From: Pseudomonas lini
GTDB lineage: Bacteria; Pseudomonadota; Gammaproteobacteria; Pseudomonadales; Pseudomonadaceae
DNA length: 64,000 bases
NCBI RefSeq assembly: GCF_964063345.1
Contig: NZ_OZ061318.1
Location: 4,526,001 to 4,590,000, forward strand
Direction: 5' to 3'
Within the stretch, counting starts at the first letter, position 1. Every line of letters begins with the position of its first letter. Made by a program: the position numbers and the translations under genes. The notes beneath the pieces were generated by a model, which searched no databases, was not told where the DNA came from, and saw nothing but the letters and a program-made list of their open reading frames with translations. Shown piece after piece: positions 44,161-53,735 of this stretch.

Positions 44161-45114
44161 TTAATTCGGCCCCGGATCCGCCACCAGTCGCCCGGCATCC
44201 TTGGTCAGCGACTTGAGGAATTCGGTCTGCAACTCGGGATCGTTGCGGGTCAGTTCGATCAGACTCTGTTCCAGCTCGCTGGCTTCTTCCTCCAGACCCA
44301 GTTCCGACAGACGTTTGACCCGGTGTACCCACTGGCTCACTTCGTCGTCTTCGAGGTCGTCGTAAATCAGCCCGTGCGCTTCGAGCAGCTTACTGCGCAA
44401 AGTGCTGCTGATCGCCAAAGACGAGTCGGTGTGCACATCGTCCTTGTTGTCCTGGACACTGATCTGCAGCTTGCCCAGATGATTGAGGTCATGTTCGGCG
44501 AACGGGCTGTCCAGCAGGTTCAGGCGCAACACCCCGTTACGGTCGGTGCTCAGTTCAAAGGTGTTCTTGCCAGCCTTGACCTGCACCGGGCGCTCGCTCC
44601 ACGGCAGGCTCGAGTATTCCGTGCGCTTATCGCGCTGGACTTCGTCGATACCTGCCAGGTTCTGTTGCGCCCGACCATGGGACTGCGCGTTCATGAACGG
44701 ATTGAGCCCGGCGAAACCATAGCTGAGCCAGTCCTTCGTCACGCTGTCCGGCAGATTGCCGAGGGCGAACACGTTGACCACATTCGCACCGACGCCGGCC
44801 ACCACCGCCACCACGCCCAGCGGGATCTCGTAGACCTCCCTCCAGGGTTGGTAAGGCGTATAGCGATCATAGCGGCGCGTGACTTCGAACTCGGTGACTT
44901 CGAAGGTTTTCTGCTCGTGGATTTTCACCCGACGTTGCGGCAGCTCAAGCACCTTGGGCTCGCCGACATCGATCTGCAGGCTGTGATCGAGCAATTTGCG
45001 CTCGATCCGTTCCTCGTGCTCGCTGCGTTGTGACATCTGATTGGCACAGCCGCTGACCAGCAGCGCGCCGCACAGGGCGGCGCTACCGAGGCCTAAGGTG
45101 TTTCGCTTGAACAT
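44161..45114 (-). CDS. Putative lipoprotein of unknown function
   Basis: The 317-residue protein has a lipoprotein signal with lipobox LVSGC (Cys at about residue 23). The mature part is polar, with one hydrophobic Gly/Val stretch near residues 97-117 (PLGVVAVVAGVGANVVNVFALG) that could insert in the membrane, followed by a beta-rich and then a charged helical region. No family is recognised. It follows proS in the same direction after a short gap of 17 bp, so the two probably share a transcript. Confidence 0.7.
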   Translation of the reverse strand: MFKRNTLGLGSAALCGALLVSGCANQMSQRSEHEERIERKLLDHSLQIDVGEPKVLELPQRRVKIHEQKTFEVTEFEVTRRYDRYTPYQPWREVYEIPLGVVAVVAGVGANVVNVFALGNLPDSVTKDWLSYGFAGLNPFMNAQSHGRAQQNLAGIDEVQRDKRTEYSSLPWSERPVQVKAGKNTFELSTDRNGVLRLNLLDSPFAEHDLNHLGKLQISVQDNKDDVHTDSSLAISSTLRSKLLEAHGLIYDDLEDDEVSQWVHRVKRLSELGLEEEASELEQSLIELTRNDPELQTEFLKSLTKDAGRLVADPGPN

Positions 45115-45131
45115 GACGTCTCTATCTGGTG

Positions 45132-46847
45132 TCAGCGGCGGATACGGGCCTGGAGGAAAGACAACACGTCAGCGACCGGCAGCGCTTGCGCCTCGGCCTC
45201 TGTGCGGCTCTTGTATTCCAGATTGCCGTCGGCGAGGCCGCGGTCACTGACCACGATCCGGTGTGGAATGCCGATCAGTTCCATGTCGGCGAACTTGATG
45301 CCCGGGCTGGTTTTCTTGTCGCGGTCGTCCAGCAGCACTTCGAAGCCGGCGGCAGTCAGTTCTGCGTAGAGCTTGTCGGTGGCTTCGCGAACCTGTTCGG
45401 TTTCGTAGCGCAGCGGAACCAGGGCAACCTGGAACGGAGCCAGAGCGTCGCTCCAGATAATCCCGTTCTCGTCGTTGTTCTGTTCGATGGCGGCAGCCAC
45501 CACGCGAGACACACCAATGCCATAGCAGCCCATTTCCAGGGTGACCGGCTTGCCGTTCTCGCCCAGCACTTCGCACTTCATCGCTTTGCTGTACTTGTTG
45601 CCCAGCTGGAAGATGTGCCCGACTTCGATGCCGCGCTTGATTTCCAGGGTGCCTTTGCCGTCAGGGCTCGGATCACCGGCCACGACGTTGCGCAGGTCGG
45701 CGACGGTCGGAACCGGCAGATCACGCTCCCAGTTCACGCCGAAGTAGTGCTTGTCGTCGATGTTGGCACCGATGCCGAAGTCGCTCATCAGCTCGACGGA
45801 ACGGTCGATGATGATCGGCAGTGGCAGGTTCAACGGGCCAAGAGAGCCGGCGCCGGCGCCAATGGCGTCGCGCAGTTCGGCTTCGGAAGCCATGACCAGC
45901 GGGCTGGCAACGCCAGGCTGGTTGGCGGCCTTGATTTCGTTCAGCTCGTGGTCGCCACGGATGATCAGGGCAATCAGCTTGCCTTGCTCTTCAGCGTGCA
46001 CCACCAGCGTCTTGATGGTTTTTTCGATCGGCAGGTTGAAGCCTTCGACCAGTTGCGCAATGGTCTTGGCGTTCGGCGTGTCGACCAGGCGCAGCTCTTC
46101 GCTTGGTGCGGCGCGGGAGGTTTCACGTGGCACGGCTTCGGCTTTCTCGATGTTCGCCGCGTAGTCGGAACCATTGCTGAAAACGATATCGTCTTCGCCG
46201 GATTCGGCCAGTACGTGGAACTCGTGGGAGCCGGCACCACCGATCGAGCCGTTGTCGGCTTCAACCGGACGGAACTTCAGGCCCAGACGGGTGAACACGT
46301 TGCAGTACGCCTGGTGCATGCGATCGTAGGTGATCTGCAGCGAAGGCTGATCAGCGTGGAACGAATAGGCGTCCTTCATGATGAATTCGCGGCCGCGCAT
46401 CAAACCGAAGCGTGGGCGGATTTCGTCACGGAATTTGGTCTGGATCTGGTACAGGTTGATCGGCAACTGTTTGTAGCTGCTCAATTCGTTACGCATCAGG
46501 TCGGTGATGACTTCTTCGTGAGTCGGGCCGGCGCAGAAGTCGCGACCGTGGCGATCCTTGAAGCGCAGCAATTCCGGGCCGTATTCTTCCCAGCGACCGG
46601 ATTCCTGCCACAGCTCAGCCGGTTGCGTGCTCGGCATCAACACTTCGAGAGAGCCGGCGGCGTTCATTTCTTCACGCACGATGGCTTCGACCTTGCGCAT
46701 CACTCGCAAGCCCATGGGCAGCCAGGTGTACAGGCCCGAGGCGAGTTTGCGGATCATGCCGGCGCGCAACATCAGCTGATGGCTGATGACGACCGCGTCG
46801 GAAGGCGTTTCTTTCTGTGTGGCGAGCAAAAATTGACTGGTGCGCAT
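45132..46847 (-). CDS. proS: Prolyl-tRNA synthetase
   Basis: The 571-residue protein is a bacterial-type class II synthetase: motif 2 [17 protein letters not shown] near residue 140, the YbaK-like insertion editing domain (about residues 225-405), motif 3 [17 protein letters not shown] near 440, and a C-terminal anticodon-binding domain with [26 protein letters not shown]. It charges tRNA-Pro and hydrolyses mischarged Ala-tRNA-Pro. Single, well conserved. Confidence 0.97.
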   Translation of the reverse strand: MRTSQFLLATQKETPSDAVVISHQLMLRAGMIRKLASGLYTWLPMGLRVMRKVEAIVREEMNAAGSLEVLMPSTQPAELWQESGRWEEYGPELLRFKDRHGRDFCAGPTHEEVITDLMRNELSSYKQLPINLYQIQTKFRDEIRPRFGLMRGREFIMKDAYSFHADQPSLQITYDRMHQAYCNVFTRLGLKFRPVEADNGSIGGAGSHEFHVLAESGEDDIVFSNGSDYAANIEKAEAVPRETSRAAPSEELRLVDTPNAKTIAQLVEGFNLPIEKTIKTLVVHAEEQGKLIALIIRGDHELNEIKAANQPGVASPLVMASEAELRDAIGAGAGSLGPLNLPLPIIIDRSVELMSDFGIGANIDDKHYFGVNWERDLPVPTVADLRNVVAGDPSPDGKGTLEIKRGIEVGHIFQLGNKYSKAMKCEVLGENGKPVTLEMGCYGIGVSRVVAAAIEQNNDENGIIWSDALAPFQVALVPLRYETEQVREATDKLYAELTAAGFEVLLDDRDKKTSPGIKFADMELIGIPHRIVVSDRGLADGNLEYKSRTEAEAQALPVADVLSFLQARIRR

Positions 46848-46990
46848 GGTTGGCCGTTGTCGGTTGCTGATGACGAGAAATGACGGAACATTGTACGGGC
46901 GAGATCTGCTGGCGTACAGGAGTGCGGCCGGCTGTGTCGTAGAGGGCGAGAATCTGCCCGCCCTCTACGATGCTTCCTGCGGAAAAAAGC

Positions 46991-48550
46991 CTACGACTCT
47001 TCCGCGACCTGGGTTTGAGCCGGTTCGGGCGTCGGTGTCGGGCCGGCGCGGCGGTTTTCCTGGAACCAGTGCAAGGCGATCAACAGCAGGGTCGGGACGC
47101 CCAGCAGGGCGGTGATCAGGAAGAAATTGTGATAGCCGAACTTCTCCACCATGACCCCTGAGTAGCCGCCGATCAGGCGAGGTAGCAGGAGCATGATCGA
47201 GCTGAGCAGGGCGTACTGGGTGGCGGAGAATTTGAGATTGGTCAGGCTCGACAGGTAAGCGACAAATGCCGAAGTCGCCAGGCCCGAGCTGAAGTTATCC
47301 AGAGAAATGGTGACAATCAGCATCTGCAGATTGGCCCCCATGTCCGTGAGCATCAGGAACAGCAAGTTAGTGCCGGCCGATGCAACGCCGCCAATGAACA
47401 GGATCGGCAGAATGCCGAAGCGCACGATCAGCAGGCCGCCCATGCCGGCGCCGACCAGCGTCATGATCAAGCCGAAAATCTTGCTGACGCTGGCAATCTG
47501 ATCCTTGGTGAATCCCTGGTCGATGTAAAACACGTTAGCCATGACGCCCATGACCGTATCAGACATCCGATAGGTGGCGATCAGCCCGAGCAGCAGCAGG
47601 GCTTGCCAGCGATAACGCAGGATAAAGTCGTTGACCGGCGTCAGCACCGGCGCCAGGCCACGGCGGCCCATGGCCGACAAGCACAGGCCAGTAAGCGTGA
47701 TATAGAGAATCGCCCGTAGGAACGCGCGGTCTTCGAGCAGCAGGTCGAGCACGCTGACGCCTTCGAACAGTACGCTGGCGAAGTCAGTGTTGTAGAGCTG
47801 GGTGAACATGGCCGGTACGGACACCAGCAGCACGATCAGCACGAACACTGACGCCAATTGATGCGCAAAGCTATAGCGTCCGGCCTGAAGTTGAGTTCGC
47901 AACGGCACTGGCGGTTCACGCATGAAGAGGGACGTCAGCAGTGCCGGGACCATCAGCGCGCCAAACAGCAGGTAAGTGCCGGCCCATGCCGAATGCTTAT
48001 AGTTGAAACCGGTGGAGCCGAAGCCTTCGGCGAAGAACAGGGCGCCGGCGGTGGCCAGCAGTGCGGCAATCCGATAACCGGACATGTAGCTGGCGGCGAG
48101 CGCTGCTTGACGGCTGTCTTCAGCGATTTCCAGGCGATAGGCGTCGACGGCGATGTCTTGCGTCGCGGAGGCGAAGGCGACGACCACTGCAATAGCGATC
48201 AGCCAGGACAGATGCTTCTGCGGGTCGCAGAAACCCATGCCGATGAGGCCGAGGATCACCAGCGCCTGGGACAATACCAGCCAGGAGCGTCGTCGACCGA
48301 GCTTGCCGAGCAGTGGCAGGCGCCATTGGTCGAGCAGCGGGGACCAGACCCATTTAAAGGCGTAGGCCAGGCCGATCAGGCTTGCATAGCCGATGGTTTC
48401 GCGGGCAACACCGGCCTCGCGCAGCCAGACTGAAAGCGTCGAAAACACCAGCATGTAGGGCAGGCCGGCGGCGAAACCAAGCAGCAACAGCACGAGCGTC
48501 GAGGGGCTGGCATAGGCGGCGAGCGCGGCGCGCCAGGTTTTACGGGGCAT
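46991..48550 (-). CDS. ampG: AmpG-family muropeptide permease
   Basis: This 519-residue major-facilitator protein has 12-14 hydrophobic helices, beginning with STLVLLLLGFAAGLPYMLVFSTLSVWLREAGV, the AmpG pattern, and AYAFKWVWSPLLDQWRLP after helix 2. AmpG imports N-acetylglucosamine-anhydromuramyl peptides from the periplasm for recycling, which also feeds the signal for AmpC induction. The C-terminal tail is Pro/Thr rich. It lies between proS and the alkyltransferase-like gene in the same direction. Confidence 0.88.
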   Translation of the reverse strand: MPRKTWRAALAAYASPSTLVLLLLGFAAGLPYMLVFSTLSVWLREAGVARETIGYASLIGLAYAFKWVWSPLLDQWRLPLLGKLGRRRSWLVLSQALVILGLIGMGFCDPQKHLSWLIAIAVVVAFASATQDIAVDAYRLEIAEDSRQAALAASYMSGYRIAALLATAGALFFAEGFGSTGFNYKHSAWAGTYLLFGALMVPALLTSLFMREPPVPLRTQLQAGRYSFAHQLASVFVLIVLLVSVPAMFTQLYNTDFASVLFEGVSVLDLLLEDRAFLRAILYITLTGLCLSAMGRRGLAPVLTPVNDFILRYRWQALLLLGLIATYRMSDTVMGVMANVFYIDQGFTKDQIASVSKIFGLIMTLVGAGMGGLLIVRFGILPILFIGGVASAGTNLLFLMLTDMGANLQMLIVTISLDNFSSGLATSAFVAYLSSLTNLKFSATQYALLSSIMLLLPRLIGGYSGVMVEKFGYHNFFLITALLGVPTLLLIALHWFQENRRAGPTPTPEPAQTQVAEES

Positions 48551-48594
48551 GGGCTGGAGTCTGCCTCAAGAATTACGGAAACAAAGCGCGCACT

Positions 48595-48948
48595 CTAACC
48601 GCTGTGCTCTACCGGGCGCCAGCCATGGCGCTGAATATCAACACGATTGTTCAGGATACTGATGCCTTCCATGCGCAATCGGGCCCGTTGTTCATCCCCC
48701 GAGGGGCTGCCCACGGGCAGGCTGAGTCGTCCGCCGGCACCCAGCACGCGGTGCCAGGGCAATTTGGTGTCGCCGGGCAGTTGGCTCAGTGTTCGCCCGA
48801 CCCAGCGGGCAGCACGACCCAGTCCCGCGAGCTCGGCCAGTTGGCCATAGCTCACGACTTTGCCCTCGGGCACTTGTGCCAGGGTCAGGTAGAGCGCCGT
48901 GCGTCGGATTTGCGCCGCGCTTTCGGTTTCAGAGGTTGAATCGGTCAC
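48595..48948 (-). CDS. Alkyltransferase-like protein (ATL, MGMT family)
   Basis: The 117-residue protein is an MGMT DNA-binding domain with VSYGQLAELAGLGRAARWVGRTL as recognition helix region. The reactive P-C-H-R of true alkyltransferases is P-W-H-R here (Trp65), the hallmark of ATL proteins, which bind O6-alkylguanine and hand it to nucleotide excision repair. GTG 48948 is chosen as start; a longer frame up to 49026 lacks similarity. It is separated by 45 bp from ampG downstream. Confidence 0.82.
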   Translation of the reverse strand: MTDSTSETESAAQIRRTALYLTLAQVPEGKVVSYGQLAELAGLGRAARWVGRTLSQLPGDTKLPWHRVLGAGGRLSLPVGSPSGDEQRARLRMEGISILNNRVDIQRHGWRPVEHSG

Positions 48949-49114
48949 GTCCCGGGCTTCCTGAAAAAATGCGCATTGACCGTCTGTAGAGTAAATCCTG
49001 GATCGCCTATTGAGAAATGAACTCAATAGAAATAGTCGGGTCAGTCCTTGTCAGGGGCTTATTCGTAAGGATAATGCCGACTTTTTTTCGCAAAGTTGAG
49101 CCTTCGATTCGCTT

Positions 49115-50122
49115 ATGTTGTCCAGAACCTTGCTGTGCCTTGCTGTCGTCAGTGCTTCCACTCCCTTGCTTGCCGATACCGTCTGGTTGAAGAACGGTGA
49201 CAAATTGAGCGGTAAAATCACGCTCTTCGACGGTGGCAAGCTGTTGATCCAGACCCAGTATGCCGGGGCGGTTCCGATTGACTGGAAAGAGGTCAAAACC
49301 CTGGAAAGCGATCAGCATATGCTGGTCAAGCAGGATGCCTACAGCGGCGAGGTGGCCAAGTCGCTGCACGCGGCGGAAGACGGCAAGGTCACTCTGGCCA
49401 ATGGCGACGCACCCAAAACGGTGGAGCTGGCCAGTATCCAGCAGATGCTCAAGCCCAAGCCGGTGGTCGAGGATTTGGTGTGGAAAGGTAATGTCGACAT
49501 GGCGCTGGATTATCGGCGGGCCGAAAAAGATACCGATGATTATGACGTGGGCTTCAAAACCAGCGCGCGTCACGGTCGGTGGCGTCATACGGCGGAAGGT
49601 GAATACAACCGAGAGTTCCAGGATGACGTCGTTACTACTGATAACTGGCGTGCCGAATATTCTCTCGACCGATTCCTCACCGAGAAGTGGTTCTGGCAAG
49701 GTCGTTTGAACTATAAGCGCGACAAGGTCGAAGAGCTTTCCCGTCAGCGCACCATCGGTACCGGCCCCGGTTATCAATTCTGGGATGATGAGCTGGGCGC
49801 CTTTTCCTTGGGTTCGCTGCTGAACAACACGGATTATGAGTATTCCAGCGGTCGCAAGGAAAACTTCTATTCCTTGGCGATGAAGTGGGACTACAACCGT
49901 TATCTGGTCGGCAAGAAGGTCGAGTTCTTCACTAATGGTGAGGTCGGAAAACCGTTGTCGGGCGTGGCGGATTACGCCCTCGATGCCGAGGTCGGCCTGC
50001 GCTACAAGGTTACCGATTGGGCGTCGCTGAACCTGAAGGCCGAGAGAGATATCATCAGTGGAAGCGATGAGGCTGACCTGAGCAAAACCCGATACACCGC
50101 AGGGTTTGGCGTGGCTTGGTAA
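49115..50122 (+). CDS. DUF481 outer-membrane beta-barrel protein (YdiY-like)
   Basis: The 335-residue protein has a signal peptide (residues 1-20, STPLLAD), an N-terminal domain of repeated strands (TVWLKNGDKLSGKITLFDGG and similar, residues 21-115) and a DUF481 barrel from about residue 125, ending in the aromatic GFGVAW needed for outer-membrane insertion. Related proteins are called salt-induced outer-membrane proteins; the transported or sensed compound is unknown. It is a single gene ended by a long hairpin. Confidence 0.8.
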   Translation: MLSRTLLCLAVVSASTPLLADTVWLKNGDKLSGKITLFDGGKLLIQTQYAGAVPIDWKEVKTLESDQHMLVKQDAYSGEVAKSLHAAEDGKVTLANGDAPKTVELASIQQMLKPKPVVEDLVWKGNVDMALDYRRAEKDTDDYDVGFKTSARHGRWRHTAEGEYNREFQDDVVTTDNWRAEYSLDRFLTEKWFWQGRLNYKRDKVEELSRQRTIGTGPGYQFWDDELGAFSLGSLLNNTDYEYSSGRKENFYSLAMKWDYNRYLVGKKVEFFTNGEVGKPLSGVADYALDAEVGLRYKVTDWASLNLKAERDIISGSDEADLSKTRYTAGFGVAW

Positions 50123-50136
50123 CACTCTGAAAAATC

Positions 50137-50212
50137 AAAAGATCGCAGCCTTTGGCAGCTCCTGCACGGGATTGATGTCCTGTAGAGGCTGTCGAAGGCT
50201 GCGATCTTTTTT
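50137..50212. terminator. Long hairpin terminator after DUF481 gene
   Basis: A 16-bp perfect stem AAAAGATCGCAGCCTT with its complement (50137-50152 and 50195-50210) ends in T on both strands. This is a repeated Pseudomonas hairpin type that also serves as a terminator. Confidence 0.75.
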
Positions 50213-50268
50213 GTCATGCAAAACACATCGCACAAAAAAAGCTTTTGAGGACGTGTCCGCGTCTTCAG

Positions 50269-51702
50269 TTAAAGGCTAGTGCATTCGCCTTGGCGGACAC
50301 CTGTATCGTAGTGGCATTCCGTACTCAGGCGGCCGTCCTGTGTCCAGAAACGGCCGATGCCCTGCTCAAGACCGTTCTTGTATTCCACTGACGAATTCAT
50401 CTGGCCACTTTCGTACCAGGTAAGAGCGGTGCCCTCAAGCTTTCCGTCCTTGTAGATCTTGTGATCCTTGAGTTGGCCTGTGCCATACCATTTTTTGAAG
50501 TCGCCTTGTTCGCGGTGTTGTTCATCCCGCTGCCATTGTACGGTTTGCACGCCTTGCTCGTTCCAGCTGGCATAGCTACGCCGAGTTCCATTCTGATAAA
50601 GCGCCTTTTCTTTCGTTTTGCCACTGAGGAAGTAGACGATCAGCCAACCATCAGGGCTGCCGTCCAGATTGTTTCGGGTGGTTTCGATGGCACCGTTTTC
50701 AAAGTAATGAGGGCTTGGACCTTGAGCTTTGCCTGCAACGAAAATAGTGCTGCTTTTAAGCTGTCCGTTTGGGTGGTAGCTCAAAGCGGGGCCGTCCAAA
50801 ACATTGTCTCGATAGTTGGTACGCCCGATGAGTGCGCCATTTTCATCGTACTCAAGGTACTCACCATCCACTCGCTTGCCCTTGTACCAGTTATAGGCCT
50901 CAGCAATCTTGCCATTGTCGTGGTAAACGGTCTGCCAGCCTTCCAGCTCGTTGTTTAGATAGTTTTCGCGTTTGATTACGGTGAGGTTCTCAGAATACGT
51001 CAGTGCCTTGCCTTGGCGCATGCCATTAGCGTCATGCTGATAGCTTCGGCGGAGCTTGCCGCTTCGGTAATAGCTTCTGTAGGCATGGACTGCCTTGCCT
51101 GAAACAAAATCCTCGGCATCGACGAAGTATTCATGACTCGGAGTTTGGGTTTCGACATAGAAGATCTGTGCTGCCCATGCCTTGTGTTTGCTGTCGTAGT
51201 CCATTGGCATCTTCAGGTAGTAAGACGCTTGCCCTTGACCTATGGGTGAAAAATCGCGATCCAGGTATTGTTTTCCATCCACAAGAGATGCCATGAGTTC
51301 ACCGCATGCTTCAGGCGTGCAGGGGCGCACCTTCTCGAGAAACGCTCGTTTGCGTTCGCAGGCCGAATGCGTAAGTAGAAGGGGGATTTTCTGATCGATT
51401 AGTTGCTGGATTTCGTCGAGGGCTCGGCGAAACGAATCATTGGGGATGCCCGCAGACTCGGGGGTCATGTAAACCTCATTGCTCCCGCAAGCATGAGGAG
51501 TTGAAAGCGTCAAAAGTGCCGCTGCTCTTAGCTGAATAGGGGCGTGACCATTTACTTCGGCGCCCTTCGCCAAATATGTTGCTCGAGGGTTCATGTCGAC
51601 GATCACGGTCGGGTGGTCGGGTTGCGTTTCTGCTTGGGTTGTGAGGGAGTGCGTGAGAATTACGAGCACAGCACTGAATGACTTCCAGGAGATGAATTGC
51701 AT
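50269..51702 (-). CDS. Secreted YwqK/MORN-like repeat protein
   Basis: The 477-residue protein has a signal peptide (to about residue 25) and an N-terminal domain with several cysteines, then from about residue 210 some ten repeats of 22-24 residues of the type Y-x-x-G-x-L-x-x-x-x-x-Y-x-x-G-x-x-x-G (for example YHDNGKIAEAYNWYKGKRVDG). Such repeats form extended beta meanders and occur in proteins annotated as YwqK-family antitoxins. No toxin gene is adjacent and the protein is exported, so an antitoxin role is doubtful. Slightly lower GC than the neighbours. Confidence 0.7.
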   Translation of the reverse strand: MQFISWKSFSAVLVILTHSLTTQAETQPDHPTVIVDMNPRATYLAKGAEVNGHAPIQLRAAALLTLSTPHACGSNEVYMTPESAGIPNDSFRRALDEIQQLIDQKIPLLLTHSACERKRAFLEKVRPCTPEACGELMASLVDGKQYLDRDFSPIGQGQASYYLKMPMDYDSKHKAWAAQIFYVETQTPSHEYFVDAEDFVSGKAVHAYRSYYRSGKLRRSYQHDANGMRQGKALTYSENLTVIKRENYLNNELEGWQTVYHDNGKIAEAYNWYKGKRVDGEYLEYDENGALIGRTNYRDNVLDGPALSYHPNGQLKSSTIFVAGKAQGPSPHYFENGAIETTRNNLDGSPDGWLIVYFLSGKTKEKALYQNGTRRSYASWNEQGVQTVQWQRDEQHREQGDFKKWYGTGQLKDHKIYKDGKLEGTALTWYESGQMNSSVEYKNGLEQGIGRFWTQDGRLSTECHYDTGVRQGECTSL

Positions 51703-51784
51703 CCTGCTTCTTCCATGTGATTTTCCAGGGCGCGAATCATATAGAGGTGAAGCGGGGATAGGGCGGTGCAAAACATTCAGGCAC

Positions 51785-51818
51785 AAAAAAGCCCCGCTTT
51801 TAAGGGCGGGGCTTTTTA
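51785..51818. terminator. Terminator of the cold-shock gene
   Basis: GCCCCGC/GCGGGGC (51791-51797 with 51806-51812) flanked by A and T runs, between the repeat protein and cold-shock genes. Confidence 0.85.
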
Positions 51819-51834
51819 CTAAAGCAGTTACAAG

Positions 51835-52044
51835 TTAGATAACTTGAACTTCTTCAGCTTGCATGCCTTTCTGACCGCGGGTAGCGATGAAAGAAACCTG
51901 TTGGCCTTCTTTCAGGCTTTTGAAGCCGTCGGATTGGATAGCTTTGAAGTGAACGAACAGGTCGTCACCGGATTGTGGAGTGATGAAGCCGAAGCCTTTT
52001 TCATCGTTGAACCACTTAACGGTACCGGTTTGGCGATTAGACAT
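51835..52044 (-). CDS. Cold-shock protein (CspA family)
   Basis: The 69-residue OB-fold protein has both RNA-binding motifs: KGFGFI at residues 16-21 and LFVHF at 29-33. It melts secondary structure in RNA. The sequence is of the CapB/CspD-like Pseudomonas type. The minus-strand region from 52045 to about 52200 is gene-free and may be the long leader usual for cold-shock genes. Confidence 0.93.
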   Translation of the reverse strand: MSNRQTGTVKWFNDEKGFGFITPQSGDDLFVHFKAIQSDGFKSLKEGQQVSFIATRGQKGMQAEEVQVI

Positions 52045-52398
52045 GGTGTAACTCCTTGAACAAAGATAACTGCGACGCAGGAAGAACCCTGGCCGAGACT
52101 GAGTGCAAAGAGCAGGAAAAATTCTTGTAGATGGTTGGATCGAAATTCAACATATCGTGTAGAGATTCTCAGTGACACAAGCAGCACAGTGGCGCCACCT
52201 TAACCCTTTTTCCGGAACGTGCCAATGGTTCTTGCGAAGGTTTCTCTGTTTTCGTGACTGACGGTGCATCGAATAGCGATCAAGGCCCGGGATTTACGGG
52301 CGATCGGTGAGAATTGTTTCCCGGACTTTGAACCCGGAGCGCCTGCCCGGTAAGATGCCGGACAGAATTTTTCCACCTCGCTATTCAGGACACCCGCC
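52045..52398. other. Divergent region between cold-shock gene and dcd
   Basis: About 350 bp without a gene. It should hold the promoters and the 5' leader of the cold-shock gene (minus) and of dcd (plus). No definite boxes or terminators were identified. Confidence 0.5.
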
Positions 52399-52965
52399 AT
52401 GAGCATCAAATCGGACAAGTGGATTCGCCGCATGGCGCAAGAGCACGGCATGATCGAGCCTTTCGTCGAGCGCCAGGTGCGCGGCAGCGACGATAGCCGT
52501 GTGATCTCCTACGGCGTGTCCAGCTACGGCTACGATGTGCGTTGCACCAATCACTTCAAGGTGTTTACCAACATCAACTCGGCGATCGTCGACCCGAAAA
52601 ACTTCGATGCTGGCAGCTTCGTCGACATTCACAGCGACGTGTGCATCATTCCGCCGAACTCCTTCGCTCTGGCCAGCACCGTCGAATACTTCCGCATCCC
52701 GCGTAACGTATTGACCATTTGCCTGGGTAAAAGCACCTACGCGCGTTGCGGCATCATCGTCAACGTCACGCCGCTCGAGCCTGAGTGGGAAGGTCACGTG
52801 ACCCTGGAGTTCTCCAACACCACCAATCTGCCGGCGAAAATCTACGCGAACGAAGGCGTGGCGCAGATGTTGTTCCTTGAGTCGGACGAAGAATGTGAGG
52901 TCTCCTACAAGGACCGTGGCGGCAAGTACCAGGGCCAGCGTGGCGTGACCCTGCCGCGTACCTGA
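52399..52965 (+). CDS. dcd: dCTP deaminase
   Basis: The 188-residue protein has the dCTP deaminase fold: [10 protein letters not shown] near residue 40, [34 protein letters not shown] (residues 110-143) with the substrate-binding Arg/Glu, and a C-terminal [13 protein letters not shown]. It converts dCTP to dUTP for thymidylate synthesis. ATG 52399 gives the expected length. Confidence 0.96.
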   Translation: MSIKSDKWIRRMAQEHGMIEPFVERQVRGSDDSRVISYGVSSYGYDVRCTNHFKVFTNINSAIVDPKNFDAGSFVDIHSDVCIIPPNSFALASTVEYFRIPRNVLTICLGKSTYARCGIIVNVTPLEPEWEGHVTLEFSNTTNLPAKIYANEGVAQMLFLESDEECEVSYKDRGGKYQGQRGVTLPRT

Positions 52966-53072
52966 GTCAGCCGTCTGACAAACCGTTGGAATTCCTGAGC
53001 GGGCGTACACTCTATGGAATGTACTGCTCCGATTCGCGCAAGGCGGATCGGGCCATCGCTCAGGAGTGCTTC

Positions 53073-53282
53073 ATGAAGATCGATCCGCGAATAAGTGCCG
53101 AACTGGCAAGGCTTGAACCCAATCAGGTTGGCGTGCTGGCCTGGTCCTTGTTGGCACATCCGCCCGTCAGCATGGCAGGGGGGATCCCTGGCCAGCCTGA
53201 TCCCGATACCCCCAACGAACAACCGACAGAACCCGGAGAGCCGACTCTTCCGGACGAACCACCACCCGCGCCAGTCGCCTGA
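53073..53282 (+). CDS. Small proline-rich hypothetical protein
   Basis: The 69-residue frame starts at ATG 53073, six bases after AGGAG. Its N-terminal half (MKIDPRISAELARLEP and LAWSLLAHPPV) looks helical; the C-terminal half is Pro/Glu/Asp rich and probably unfolded. No family is recognised. The good ribosome site and codon use support a real gene. It stands between dcd and a perfect 16-bp inverted repeat. Confidence 0.5.
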   Translation: MKIDPRISAELARLEPNQVGVLAWSLLAHPPVSMAGGIPGQPDPDTPNEQPTEPGEPTLPDEPPPAPVA

Positions 53283-53297
53283 ACCCCTGTCGAATGA

Positions 53298-53344
53298 ATG
53301 GCCAGTCAGCTGATATCTGTAAAAGATTTCAGCTGACTGGCCAT
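53298..53344. terminator. Perfect 16-bp inverted repeat
   Basis: ATGGCCAGTCAGCTGA (53298-53313) is exactly complementary to 53329-53344, with a 15-base loop. It is followed by a short T-rich stretch and probably ends transcripts of the small gene upstream. Confidence 0.5.
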
Positions 53345-53370
53345 ATTTCGTTCGTCTATGACAAAGATCG

Positions 53371-53727
53371 CCCGCGAAAGCGGTCTGTCCGTGACATTGA
53401 TGCTGGATGTGCTGACGTCTTCGCGGGCAAGCCCGGCTCCCACAGGGTTCGATGTTGTTCATGCAGGCTGCGAACGACACAAAAAACTGTGGGAGCGGGC
53501 TTGCCCGCGAAAGCGGTCTTTCAGTCACATCGATGCTGGATGTGCTGACGTCTTCGCGGGCAAGCCCGGCTCCCACAGGGTTCGATATTGTTCATGCAGG
53601 CTGCGAACGACACAAAAAACTGTGGGAGCGGGCTTGCCCGCGAAAGCGGTCTTTCAGTCACATCGATGCTGGATGTGCCGACATCTTCGCGGGCAAGTCG
53701 GATCGCCGCACCGCTCGCTCCTACAGG
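53371..53727. repeat. REPIN tandem array, 133-bp unit
   Basis: The REP sequence CCCGCGAAAGCGGTCT recurs at 53371, 53504 and 53637, exactly 133 bp apart, with nearly identical sequence between. The first unit lacks its left REP arm and the last changes after GCGGGCAAG into another REP class (GGATCGCCGCACCGC). Frames across it are not genes. Confidence 0.88.
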
Positions 53728-53735
53728 ACGGTGGG

